The notes under the pieces are model-generated. The model had not been told where the DNA came from. It did not search any database and was given only the letters and a program-made list of their open reading frames with translations. Both the position numbers and the translations under genes were made by a program. From Glaciecola blandensis (GTDB taxonomy: Bacteria > Pseudomonadota > Gammaproteobacteria > Enterobacterales > Alteromonadaceae): a DNA stretch of 64,000 bases. Numbering within the stretch: position 1 is the first letter of the stretch; each line of letters opens with the position of its first letter. Positions 44,486 through 53,046 of this stretch are shown here, piece by piece. The stretch lies in NCBI RefSeq assembly GCF_031846165.1, contig NZ_JAVRIE010000003.1:393645-457644 (forward strand), given 5' to 3'.

Positions 44486-45535
44486 CTATTGTATTTCTAA
44501 CTGTTGTTTTCGATATTGCCCAGGGGTACAACCAGAAAATTCCTTAAAGGCTCTGGTAAAAGGTGCTACGGAAGCAAACCCACTTTCAATACCAACAACA
44601 AGTACGGGCCAGTCACGTTTATCAGGCGCACTTAATATCGCTTTAGCGTATTCGACTCGCATATGATTAACGTAGTGATTAAAGTTTTTAGCGTTAAAAT
44701 GGTTGAGCATAATGGCGCGGATACGATACTCGGGAACGTCTAGCTCTCGAGCAATATCGGCAACGCGCAAATTGGGTTCCAAAAAGCGTTTTTCTTCAAC
44801 CAGCATTACATGGATTTGTTTAGCGAGTATGCTCTCTTCCTGAACGTTTGAATTCGTACTTTTTTCTTTTTGCTCAAACTGATGTTGGCGAAAAATAATT
44901 AATCCATGTGTACTGATCAGTATGACAAAAAATGCGAAAGCCGAAAGCCAGTCTCTCCCAGCGCCAGCTGCTAGAGTACTAGGAAGTGAAGCTCCAATTA
45001 ACATCACACTGATAACGCAAAAAATGAATGACGATAGGTAAATAGCAGCCATTTTCCGCTGTATGGCAGTTGCGCCATGTAAAACCCTATAACCTTCCCA
45101 GAAAATAAGAATAAGCATGCCAGGATACAATATTGCGATTATTTCAGTTAAAACGTTTGAAAGCATAGGCAGCCAAATTGAATCGACTAACCCTATTTTT
45201 TGAGAAAAGAGGAATAGGTGGCGTAATATCAGGCATGCAGAAAGTAAGGCTACAAAGAGAAGGTGATGCTGATTAATAGGATTGTTTTTTCGAAAAAATG
45301 CACGCGCAAATAACCAATATCCACTAGAGATGCCAACCCCCAATAGTCCAATTAAATGGTGATAAGGATCCCAATAGTTACTGGCTAATTTATGTGCAAT
45401 ATACATGGAGCTAGAGGCACAAAAAATCGCAAATATAAAGTGCAAAAGGTGTCTTTCTTTAAGGCGAAAATGAAAGATGCCTAATGCAAAGCTTAGCAAT
45501 ACGATGAATAACTGAGCGACTTCTAGCAGTTCCAA
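44486..45535 (-). CDS. Second membrane-anchored AraC-family regulator
   Basis: A protein of about 349 aa with seven helices in its first 225 residues and an AraC HTH domain at the end (VADIARELDVPEYRIRAIML, then GIESGFASVAPFTRAFKEFS). It has the same architecture as the regulator at 40581 but a different sequence. The frame can start at GTG 45544, but GAGGTG lies six bases before TTG 45535, which I therefore prefer. It is divergent from a membrane protein gene and may regulate it. The signal is unknown. Confidence 0.88.
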   Translation of the reverse strand: MELLEVAQLFIVLLSFALGIFHFRLKERHLLHFIFAIFCASSSMYIAHKLASNYWDPYHHLIGLLGVGISSGYWLFARAFFRKNNPINQHHLLFVALLSACLILRHLFLFSQKIGLVDSIWLPMLSNVLTEIIAILYPGMLILIFWEGYRVLHGATAIQRKMAAIYLSSFIFCVISVMLIGASLPSTLAAGAGRDWLSAFAFFVILISTHGLIIFRQHQFEQKEKSTNSNVQEESILAKQIHVMLVEEKRFLEPNLRVADIARELDVPEYRIRAIMLNHFNAKNFNHYVNHMRVEYAKAILSAPDKRDWPVLVVGIESGFASVAPFTRAFKEFSGCTPGQYRKQQLEIQ

Positions 45536-45693
45536 TTTATACACCTCTTGTGATTACCGCTATTTTACATTAACCGTGTTCTTTTTCGATGGTATTCACT
45601 TTTATTTTCACTTTCGTGTATCGATTTTCAAATTCGATTCTCCTAAAGCCATACAGCATGGGAGTATTGAGGCGAAATTTTAAAAATGAGGTT

Positions 45694-46194
45694 ATGGCTA
45701 TGAACAGTAAGTCGAACACAAATAATGACGGTGTCATTACAAATGGAAGTATGAATAACGAAGATAATTTAACGCAAAATGACGCGCCATTAGTACCACT
45801 TTGGCAAACTTGGGGACTTCGAATATTTTTTGCGGGACTAGTTTTTGTCATTGGTAAATGGCAGTTGATGTCTATTTTACAGGGTCCTTTTGAGTGGACA
45901 GCATGGCGAGGTGTGGGGCATTCGCTTTTATTCACACTTGCTTTATTGGCTATAGGCGGCATGTTTCGTCCGTTAGCATTTCTACCGATTATGCTATTTG
46001 AAATCGTTTGGAAAGTAGTTTGGCTGACTGCTGTCGCATTGCCACTATGGATGGCAGAAGAGCAAATTCCGGGGGTTGTAAGTGTAAAAGGATCGTTAAT
46101 TGGGGTTGGTTTAATCATTATTTGCACTCCATGGAAGTACGTTTGGTGGAGATATTTTAAACAAGCTATTGAGCCATGGAGACGCAAAAAGTAA
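45694..46194 (+). CDS. Four-helix membrane protein of unknown function
   Basis: A 166-aa protein with a polar Asn-rich start and four hydrophobic helices (GLRIFFAGLVFVIGKWQL, HSLLFTLALLAIGGMF, IMLFEIVWKVVWLTAVALPL, GVGLIIICTPWKYVWW). I do not recognise the family with confidence. ATG 45694 follows GAGG, and ATG 45700 is also possible. It lies between a divergent AraC regulator and the sigma-factor gene on the same strand, so it may be a target of the regulator. Confidence 0.65.
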   Translation: MAMNSKSNTNNDGVITNGSMNNEDNLTQNDAPLVPLWQTWGLRIFFAGLVFVIGKWQLMSILQGPFEWTAWRGVGHSLLFTLALLAIGGMFRPLAFLPIMLFEIVWKVVWLTAVALPLWMAEEQIPGVVSVKGSLIGVGLIIICTPWKYVWWRYFKQAIEPWRRKK

Positions 46195-46270
46195 ATTACA
46201 AAAAAATTTATTATGTTTGACACAATCGTGTTTTGTCACCGACTAATTAAATATCTAAACAATTGGCAAT

Positions 46271-46759
46271 ATGCAGATACAGATGCGTAAAGAATTCAAA
46301 CAAATGATTATGAACAACCAAGGGCGCATACGGTACATCGCGTCCCGATATAGTCATGACGGTGAATTTGACGACATGTATCAGGAAATATTACTGCAGC
46401 TTTGGAGAAGTTTCGAGTCGTTTAGTGGCGAGTCGAAACAAGAAACTTGGGTTTTTAAAGTAGCACTGAATACGGCCTGTACATTTGTGCGGGCTGCTGT
46501 GAAGCAAAAAGAGATTAAACAATCTCCATTACACCAATCAATGGAAGAGCTTCAGCCTACGCAGGAAAACTGCCAAGCAGACATTCTTAACCACTTTATG
46601 GATAGGCTAGGTGACACAGATGCGAGCTTGTTGATGATGTACTTAGATGGACTATCTTCGGATGACAGCGCCAAAGTGCTTGGTATTAGTTCCAATGCCG
46701 TTAGGTCGCGTATTAAGCGCATCAAAGATGAATTTGAAACTAACTACATAGGAGATTGA
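46271..46759 (+). CDS. ECF-type RNA polymerase sigma factor
   Basis: A 162-aa sigma-70 family factor. Region 2 shows YSHDGEFDDMYQEILLQLWR and TWVFKVALNTACTFVR. Region 4 shows LMMYLDGLSSDDSAKVLGIS and SSNAVRSRIKRIKDEF. There is no region 1 or 3, so it is of the ECF class. The next gene starts one base after it with GTG and encodes a membrane protein, the usual position of an anti-sigma factor. TGACA and TGTCA arms (46218-46238) lie upstream. The regulon is unknown. Confidence 0.88.
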   Translation: MQIQMRKEFKQMIMNNQGRIRYIASRYSHDGEFDDMYQEILLQLWRSFESFSGESKQETWVFKVALNTACTFVRAAVKQKEIKQSPLHQSMEELQPTQENCQADILNHFMDRLGDTDASLLMMYLDGLSSDDSAKVLGISSNAVRSRIKRIKDEFETNYIGD

Positions 46760-46760
46760 T

Positions 46761-47357
46761 GTGAAACTAGATGATTTAAAGCAAGACTGGCAACAAGCCA
46801 TTGAAACCGAATCAACTCCTGATAATTTAACTGAGGTGATAGACATGATTGAGCAGCAAACCACTAAGATTGATAATGAGGTTAAACGTCGCGATTTTCT
46901 CGAAATTGGAATCGCAGTATCTCTTATCCCGGTTTGGATATGGGGTTTATTAAATTCGGCAAGCACGATGCAAAGCATTGGTTTAATCATTGCGATTGTC
47001 GCATGCATGTACATACCATATCGACTGATATCTGCGAAAAAAGTATACGCCAAGAAAAGTGGTAGCGTTAAGGACTTTTTAGTCCAAGAAAAACAAAAGA
47101 TTCAGCAACAAAAACAGATGTTGGAGTCGGTTGTATGGTGGTACATAGCGCCGCTGACGATTGCAATTTTACTCATCACGCTAGGGGCAAAGGTAAACGA
47201 ACAAGGCATTCCTCAAATACCGTCGGGTATGTACTGGTATTACGCTTGTGTTGGTTTGCTGGTTGTGGGTGTGTACCTTTTAAATAAACGCGCTGCCAAA
47301 AATAAATTTGCCCCATTGCTAAAGAACATTGAGCAACGATTGGCAGAAATGAGCTAA
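46761..47357 (+). CDS. Membrane protein coupled to the ECF sigma factor, possible anti-sigma
   Basis: A 198-aa protein with a cytosolic start of about 45 residues (LDDLKQDWQQAIETES), two helices, a charged cytosolic loop and two more helices. It has a GTG start preceded by GGAG, one base after the sigma stop. The short acidic cytosolic N-terminus plus membrane helices fits a sigma-binding membrane partner. I see no ZAS zinc motif (HxxxCxxC), so it would be an atypical anti-sigma factor. The call is by position and topology only. Confidence 0.65.
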   Translation: MKLDDLKQDWQQAIETESTPDNLTEVIDMIEQQTTKIDNEVKRRDFLEIGIAVSLIPVWIWGLLNSASTMQSIGLIIAIVACMYIPYRLISAKKVYAKKSGSVKDFLVQEKQKIQQQKQMLESVVWWYIAPLTIAILLITLGAKVNEQGIPQIPSGMYWYYACVGLLVVGVYLLNKRAAKNKFAPLLKNIEQRLAEMS

Positions 47358-47484
47358 CTAACCACAGACAGTCCATTCGTCACTAACCCCTCTTATTCAC
47401 AAAAACTTTAAGGGCGTTTTGAACGACTTGTTGAGCAAGTGGCTTCGGGCAAATGCGCCCAAAATTTACTAAGGAATTTCGACC

Positions 47485-48807
47485 ATGAACAACGAAAAAA
47501 CAAACAACAAAAAAACAAACAGCAAACAACAAAGTAAGAAGAAAGCTTCTTCTTCAGCGGTGATTGTCGTCTTTATCACATTAATTATAGCGATAGCGTC
47601 TGGTAACTCAGAAGCTGCAATAGCTGGAGATGAACTAGAAAACGGGATAAGCGAGAACCTTTCACCTCCAATGGCAGCAGAAAATGAAGCAAACCTTAGG
47701 CACTGGAATATACCTGAAACTAAACAGGAGTTCTGGGATCTTGCCGAACTTAAAAACGCATATGTGAATGCCGCGCCCGCTTTTCTTGATGACGGAATTT
47801 CTGTTGGGAAACTCGATGACGAAGGTCGCAACAAAACAGTGATTTTAGACCTAGCAAGGGAAATCGCAAATAATGAGCATGCAGAAGTGGATAGTTTACT
47901 GATTGCACACAACGGAAAAATGGTATTTGAGTCATACTACGCAAGAGGCCGTATAAATTTATCTCATCCTCAATCTTCAGCGACTAAGGCCTATACCGCT
48001 TTGTTAGTGGGTCGTGCTATTAAATTGGGCTACCTATCGCTTGAGGACTTAGACAAACCCGTAGTGTCGCTTTTGAAAGGCGTAGACCGTTCCAAATTGG
48101 CAAAAGGTGCAGAGACTATAACGCTACATGATGCTTTAACAATGTCTTCTGGATTGGAAATTAGTAAAGAAAACGTGGCCGAATATCGAGGCAACCTCGA
48201 CAAGTATTACGGAATAGCTCAAGTCCAAGCATACTTTGCAGATACCGCCCCAATAGTTGAGTCAGCAAAGACATTTAGTTACCAAAGTTTTAATCCTATT
48301 ATCGTCATGAATGTGCTTAGCACCGTTGTACCTGGCTCGGTCGAGAGTTTTGCGAAAAATGAATTGTTCCATAAGATGAATATTACCAATTACGATTGGC
48401 GCACAAGGGAAGTTGGTATGCTAACGGCCGAGAGTGGGTCAAGCATCACTTCTCGTAATATGTTAAAAATTGGCACATTGATTATGAATAAGGGTAGGTG
48501 GGGAAATGAGCAATTAATTCCCAAATCGTATATTAAAAGAATGGTAGGAAAACACACCGCCTCGCTAACGGAAGAGCAGGTATTTTCGTCAGGCAATAAA
48601 ATATTGAAGACGGCTTATGGGTATTTCTGGTGGCAAACAGATATAAAAGTGGGTGAGAAAGTATATTCTTCGAACTCAGCGCAAGGTGCGGGTGGTAACA
48701 CAATTCTTGTTATTGAAGAACTAGGTGTCGTGGTGGTTGTCACGGGCCATGCCACGCAGTCTTATTTACAAATTATCACTGAAAAAGTCTTGCCGACATT
48801 TATTTAA
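47485..48807 (+). CDS. Beta-lactamase-fold serine hydrolase (class C-like)
   Basis: A 440-aa protein. It opens with a very polar Asn/Lys/Ser stretch (residues 1-22), then a membrane anchor or signal segment (VIVVFITLIIAIASG). A linker and a beta-lactamase/esterase domain from about residue 120 follow. The nucleophile lies in SSATKAYTALLVGR (SxxK), and the second motif is probably SYQSFN (Y-x-S). Such proteins act as esterases, D-aminopeptidases or penicillin-binding enzymes. Real beta-lactamase activity is not implied. It lies 128 bases after the sigma module and may be its target. Confidence 0.8.
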   Translation: MNNEKTNNKKTNSKQQSKKKASSSAVIVVFITLIIAIASGNSEAAIAGDELENGISENLSPPMAAENEANLRHWNIPETKQEFWDLAELKNAYVNAAPAFLDDGISVGKLDDEGRNKTVILDLAREIANNEHAEVDSLLIAHNGKMVFESYYARGRINLSHPQSSATKAYTALLVGRAIKLGYLSLEDLDKPVVSLLKGVDRSKLAKGAETITLHDALTMSSGLEISKENVAEYRGNLDKYYGIAQVQAYFADTAPIVESAKTFSYQSFNPIIVMNVLSTVVPGSVESFAKNELFHKMNITNYDWRTREVGMLTAESGSSITSRNMLKIGTLIMNKGRWGNEQLIPKSYIKRMVGKHTASLTEEQVFSSGNKILKTAYGYFWWQTDIKVGEKVYSSNSAQGAGGNTILVIEELGVVVVVTGHATQSYLQIITEKVLPTFI

Positions 48808-48870
48808 CACTATGCATTGTCGGTGGAGCGGACTGGCAAAGCTTAGCTTGTGACATTCTGCTTATCGCTT

Positions 48871-48897
48871 AAGACAGTTCTAGAACTATTCTGTCTT
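48871..48897. repeat. Inverted repeat at the left junction of nth copy B
   Basis: AAGACAG (48871-48877) and CTGTCTT (48891-48897) flank TTCTAGAACTATT. The right arm belongs to the nth fragment and the left arm does not, so the repeat spans the junction. It may also act as a terminator for the serine hydrolase gene. Confidence 0.6.
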
Positions 48898-49131
48898 ATC
48901 TTTAAACTCACACAAATCTTAAACAATACAAGAGCCACAGTGTGGCTTGCGGGCTATGCATGTATAACGACCGCGTAATATTAACCAATGATGCACATCG
49001 ACTTTAAATTCAGCAGGAACGACTTTTAGCTGCTTTTCTTCAACCTTGTCGACGTTTTTACCCATCGCAAGCTTGGTACGATTGCTAACACGGTATATGT
49101 GCGTGTCCACTCCTATTGTTGGCCAGTTAAA
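48885..49131 (-). pseudogene. 3' fragment of nth (copy B)
   Basis: About 245 bases align without gaps to the 3' end of intact nth (51715-51960), with roughly 20 differences by hand count. The minus strand reads WPTIGVDTHIYRVSNRTKLA and onward to KPHCGSCIV, then a premature TAA before the final Cys. The original stop TAG is still visible at 48886-48888. Upstream of WPTIG the similarity ends abruptly, and no start, HhH or catalytic Lys region remains. Confidence 0.92.
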
Positions 49132-49238
49132 AGGTAAGGAAGGTATCAGTAACATAATAACGCTATATTTACCAAGAACTCATGCAGTTTGATTCTGTTC
49201 TTTTAGATTACCACTTCCTATAATTTTTAATGAATTTA

Positions 49239-49835
49239 CTACAAAGCTTTTATTACCGGAATGATAGATAAAATGAGTAGAAGCGCCATAAACATATTGA
49301 AGTTTTTCATGTAGCTAGGATTGATAAGATGCTGCTTTAAAAAAGCCCCCAAGAATATCCAAATGCCAACACATAAAGGCCCAACTATTAAGAAGGCAGA
49401 GGTAAGCAGAAGTATTTGACCAATATATGAATTCCCCGGTGTAGTAAATGTTGACACCGCACTCACGCATACAACCCAAGCTTTTGGATTTACCCATTGA
49501 AACAACACCCCTTTCAAAAAATTCAAAGGTTGATCAAACTTGGCCCCTTTTTTAAGCTCTCCACTGTATGCAATGACGTAGGCTAAATAAAGCAAGTAAA
49601 CAACGCCGATAACCTTCATGTATATGTTTAGCTGAGGAAACAGTGTAAAGACTTGTCCAATCCCTATGCCCACGAAAAAGAGCATTAAGGAGAAACCTAA
49701 GCATACCCCCCAAAGCAATGGCATGCTTCTACGCATGCCAAAATTCAAACCGGATGACATGGCCATTATCGTGTTTGGCCCTGGTGTTACCGACGCTGAT
49801 ATTGAAAAAATGATCACAGAAAACAAGTACTCCAT
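49239..49835 (-). CDS. LysE/RhtB family amino-acid exporter
   Basis: A 198-aa membrane protein with six helices. The N-terminal SASVTPGPNTIMAMSSGLNFG is the LysE/RhtB signature, and QWVNPKAWVVCVSAVSTF is the second conserved block. It exports amino acids or similar small molecules, substrate unknown. AGGAGC lies just before the ATG. It is 62 bases downstream of a CPBP gene on the same strand and divergent from a LysR gene two genes away. It lies in the segment between nth copy B and intact nth. Confidence 0.92.
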   Translation of the reverse strand: MEYLFSVIIFSISASVTPGPNTIMAMSSGLNFGMRRSMPLLWGVCLGFSLMLFFVGIGIGQVFTLFPQLNIYMKVIGVVYLLYLAYVIAYSGELKKGAKFDQPLNFLKGVLFQWVNPKAWVVCVSAVSTFTTPGNSYIGQILLLTSAFLIVGPLCVGIWIFLGAFLKQHLINPSYMKNFNMFMALLLILSIIPVIKAL

Positions 49836-49897
49836 AAAAGCTCCTGTGCGACGAAATGTGACTTAAATTTTTTCGTTAACTTTGCAGTCGATAGATA

Positions 49898-50608
49898 TTA
49901 GGTGATGTTTCCATCACTTAAAAAGTAAGCTGTCAGACTTAGGGAATTGATGATTCCATGAGCGATAATCAGAGGGAATAGTTTGCGACCATTAAATAGA
50001 TATACAACCGCGAAGATAACAGCAACAACGCCCGTGCCAATAATTCCCGGAACGCCTTGCGATATATGCAGCATGCCAAATATAGCAGCATGCAAAACAA
50101 CGGCAGCGATTACGCCTACTTTCCTTTGACCAAAGAGCGACATCAGGTTGTTTAATAAAAAGCCCCGCATTAATAGCTCTTCACCAACCGCTGCGCCAAC
50201 CCATATTACTATCAATAAATAAGCCGCAAAATACAGTGGATTCCCCAACATGAACTCAAATTTATCAGTAGAACTTTCAGGGACTGTGACACCAAAAACA
50301 GTTGAAACAATAGGAACTATTGCTGCCATAAAAGCGATTACAACCACCACAACTAGCAAAGCAATTCCTATCGATTTTAACCCGTCTTTGGTACTACCAG
50401 GTAAACCGAGCCCTCTGTCTTTCCACGTAATATTTTGTTTCTTCATAAACATAGTAGCGACAACTATGCCACACCACATTGCGATTGAGCCTGCGCCGAT
50501 AACGTTAAATCTATCGGCTATATCTTTAACTAATAGCATAGTGCCGAGTACACATATGATTTCGAAAATTATTCGCTGTTTTGAGGTTAAATTCACTAAT
50601 ACCACCAT
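49898..50608 (-). CDS. CPBP family intramembrane protease-like protein
   Basis: A 236-aa membrane protein with about seven helices. The CPBP motif is VGEELLMRGFLLNNL (EExxxR), followed by HAAIFGMLHISQG and IIAHGIINSL with the expected His and Asn. It is not a close copy of the CPBP protein at 42673. The ATG at 50608 has no strong ribosome-binding site, and GTG 50596 is an alternative. It is divergent from a LysR regulator, which may control it and the LysE gene behind it. Confidence 0.87.
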   Translation of the reverse strand: MVVLVNLTSKQRIIFEIICVLGTMLLVKDIADRFNVIGAGSIAMWCGIVVATMFMKKQNITWKDRGLGLPGSTKDGLKSIGIALLVVVVVIAFMAAIVPIVSTVFGVTVPESSTDKFEFMLGNPLYFAAYLLIVIWVGAAVGEELLMRGFLLNNLMSLFGQRKVGVIAAVVLHAAIFGMLHISQGVPGIIGTGVVAVIFAVVYLFNGRKLFPLIIAHGIINSLSLTAYFLSDGNIT

Positions 50609-50734
50609 TTTAATTGTTTAAGGCTTTACTGTTTTTCTGAGTGTAACTTTCACGCAAATATAATGCTTTCACACCCATTTTTTAAATGATAATATTTCAC
50701 TTATTTATTAGTAAATGAGATAATTAACCGTTAT

Positions 50735-51667
50735 ATGGCATTACATTCTGCGACTTTGACCTGTCTTCAAGTTTTCAACGCAATAGTTGAACAAGGTAGC
50801 TTTAGTAAAGCATCGGAGCGACTGAACTTAACCCAAAGTGCAGTTAGTCATAGACTGAAGCAGCTAGAAGAAATCACTGGTGTAGTACTGATTCATAGAA
50901 CAACAAGATATATTAAAATTACAGATGCTGGCCAACGTTTGTACAACCAGTCGCGATTAAACTTAGCTGAACTAGAGCGCACATTGACCAGCTTGAGGAG
51001 TACTTCTGCTGCTCCATTAAGCTTGACGACTATATCTTCATTGGCAACCAAATGGTTACTCCCTAAACTCAGTGAATATAACCAAGAATATCCGAGTCAG
51101 CCTTTGTCAGTACTAACTGACGATAACATTATCGATTTGAAGTATGAGGGTATAGATGCAGCAATACGCCTTACCGATGTCAACGATCCTTCATTGCATA
51201 TGTCTTTTATTAGTGATGAATGGGTTTTCCCCGTTGCAAGTGATGTTATCGCTAAAGATAGAGAGCTTATTGATTGTCCGAAGAAGTTATTCGACTTTCC
51301 CCGGCTAGTAGATGTCATTGCCGAAAGAGGCACTGACGAAAGCTCGTGGAAAGGTTGGCTACTAAGCCAAGGACTTAGTTTTCCAAATAGTCAAATGGAA
51401 CAAAACTTTAATCGAACCGATATTGCACTTCAGGCGACTGCAGCTGGTCAAGGGGTGGCAATCGCCAGAGCGAGCTTAGTGGAAACCGATATGCTCGAAA
51501 TGAAGCTATTCAAACAAGTTGGGCGTGCAGTAAAAATGAAATACTCATACTACTTTGTATGCCCTCATGAAAAAGCAGAGAACCCCGAAATCATCAATCT
51601 CAAAAACTGGATATCAAAAGAACTAAAGACATCTGTGAGCAGAGTTAAGCAGCAACTTATTTATTAA
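50735..51667 (+). CDS. LysR-family regulator, GcvA-like
   Basis: A 310-aa LTTR. The HTH is FNAIVEQGSFSKASERLNLT then SAVSHRLKQLEEITGVVLIH. The effector domain includes the GcvA-type block LPKLSEYNQEYPSQPLSVLT and later DIALQATAAGQGVAIARASL. It is divergent from the CPBP-LysE pair across 126 bases, the classic LTTR arrangement, so it probably regulates them. It ends 48 bases before the stop of intact nth, that is, directly at the presumed insertion point. Confidence 0.92.
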   Translation: MALHSATLTCLQVFNAIVEQGSFSKASERLNLTQSAVSHRLKQLEEITGVVLIHRTTRYIKITDAGQRLYNQSRLNLAELERTLTSLRSTSAAPLSLTTISSLATKWLLPKLSEYNQEYPSQPLSVLTDDNIIDLKYEGIDAAIRLTDVNDPSLHMSFISDEWVFPVASDVIAKDRELIDCPKKLFDFPRLVDVIAERGTDESSWKGWLLSQGLSFPNSQMEQNFNRTDIALQATAAGQGVAIARASLVETDMLEMKLFKQVGRAVKMKYSYYFVCPHEKAENPEIINLKNWISKELKTSVSRVKQQLIY

Positions 51668-51715
51668 AAGCATTGCACGTAAAATAAAGTGTCTAATTAA
51701 CTAAAGTGAATCTAG

Positions 51716-52348
51716 CTATTCAGTCTTATCCTTAAACTCACACAAGTCTTCAATAATACAAGAGCCACAGCGTGGCTTGCGGGCTATGCATGTATAACGA
51801 CCATGTAATATCAACCAATGATGCACATCGACTTTAAATTCAGCAGGAACGACTTTTAGCAGCTTTTCTTCAACCTTGTCGACGTTTTTACCCATAGCAA
51901 GCTTGGTACGATTGCTAACACGGTATATATGCGTGTCTACCGCGATGGTAGGCCAGCCAAATGCGGTATTAAGTACCACATTCGCTGTTTTTCTACCTAC
52001 ACCCGGTAGTGCTTCAAGGTGCTCTCTACTCTCTGGAACCACTGAGCCGTGCTTTTCGATGAGTATTCTGCATGTTTCGATTACATTTTTCGCTTTGGCA
52101 TTGAACAGGCCAATCGTTTTTATGTAGTGTGTTAATCCTTCTACACCTAAAGCGTAAATCGCTTCTGGCGTGTTCGCTATGGGGTAAAGTTTGTCTGTCG
52201 CTTTGTTCACACCAACATCAGTGGATTGAGCGCTTAGAATGACTGCTATTAATAATTCAAAAGGCGTTGAAAAGTTTAACTCTGTCGTTGGGTGAGGGTT
52301 GTTCGCTCTTAAGCGAGATAAAATTTCGTAGCGTTTTTCTTTATTCAT
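51716..52348 (-). CDS. nth: Endonuclease III (DNA glycosylase/AP lyase)
   Basis: A 210-aa enzyme (E. coli 211 aa) that excises oxidised pyrimidines. The HhH motif LPGVGRKTANVVLNTAFG holds the catalytic Lys, and TIAVDTHIYRVSNR holds the catalytic Asp. The C-terminal [4Fe-4S] ligands are C-x6-C-x2-C-x5-C in YTCIARKPRCGSCIIEDLC. Its ATG overlaps the rsxE stop by four bases (ATGA), so it is the last gene of the rsx operon. Two decayed copies of its 3' third lie downstream at 48.9 and 41.8 kb. Confidence 0.97.
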   Translation of the reverse strand: MNKEKRYEILSRLRANNPHPTTELNFSTPFELLIAVILSAQSTDVGVNKATDKLYPIANTPEAIYALGVEGLTHYIKTIGLFNAKAKNVIETCRILIEKHGSVVPESREHLEALPGVGRKTANVVLNTAFGWPTIAVDTHIYRVSNRTKLAMGKNVDKVEEKLLKVVPAEFKVDVHHWLILHGRYTCIARKPRCGSCIIEDLCEFKDKTE

Positions 52349-53046
52349 ATGTCTGTTCCGGTGACACGTGCACGGTGCACTACTTTTGCCTCTTGCTTAC
52401 TGGCTTTTCTTAGTTCAATACGCTTGTCGATCATATTCTTTAAAGCAATGAGTAGACCCATACCAAGAAAAGCGCCAGGGGGTAAAATTGCCAATAAGAA
52501 TGGACTGTTAGTTTCGAAAACAACAATGGTCAGGCTTTTTGCCCATTCACCTAAGAGTAAATCAGCACCTGCTAATAAAGTGCCGTAACCAAGTACTTCT
52601 CGAAGCCCGCCAAGCACCACAAGCACAAGAGTAAAGCCAATTCCCATCATCAGGCCATCAAACGCTGCAAAGTGCACAGGATTCTTCGATGCGTACGCCT
52701 CTGCGCGTCCGATAATGGCACAGTTGGTAACTATCAATGGAATAAAAATCCCCAAGGCCTGATATAGCTCAAAGGTAAAGGCATTCATAACCAGTTGAAC
52801 AATAGTAACGAACGCCGCAATCACCATTACAAATATAGGAATTCGGATTTCATTTGGTACAAAATTTCGAACGATAGACACTACGACATTAGAGCCTAAA
52901 AGCACCAGAGTGGTCGCTAAACCTAGGCCAAGACCATTAATGACGGTTGCCGTAACAGCTAAGAGTGGACATAAACCTAAAAGTTGAACAAGCGCAGGGT
53001 TATTTTTCCATAAACCTTGGATACTCAGATTTTGATACTCATTCAT
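52345..53046 (-). CDS. rsxE: Rsx/Rnf electron-transport complex subunit E
   Basis: A 233-aa membrane protein with about six helices. LLGLCPLLAVTATVINGLGLGL and ALGIFIPLIVTNCAIIGRAEA are the RnfA/E family signatures, including the membrane Cys that binds a cluster with RsxA. It is part of the complex that moves electrons between ferredoxin or NADH and the SoxR or other acceptors, coupled to ion flow. ATG 53046 has AGAGGTG seven bases upstream inside rsxG. It ends in the nth start. Confidence 0.96.
   Translation of the reverse strand: MNEYQNLSIQGLWKNNPALVQLLGLCPLLAVTATVINGLGLGLATTLVLLGSNVVVSIVRNFVPNEIRIPIFVMVIAAFVTIVQLVMNAFTFELYQALGIFIPLIVTNCAIIGRAEAYASKNPVHFAAFDGLMMGIGFTLVLVVLGGLREVLGYGTLLAGADLLLGEWAKSLTIVVFETNSPFLLAILPPGAFLGMGLLIALKNMIDKRIELRKASKQEAKVVHRARVTGTDI

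Noticed and set aside
45570..46223. 217-codon open frame on the minus strand
   Set aside because: It lies opposite the four-helix membrane protein at 45694-46194, whose frame has hydrophobic helices and a ribosome-binding site. The minus-strand product has no pattern.
37700..51715. Integrative element with its own integrase
   Set aside because: No integrase, transposase, relaxase or phage gene is present, and no target-site direct repeat other than the nth 3' ends was seen.
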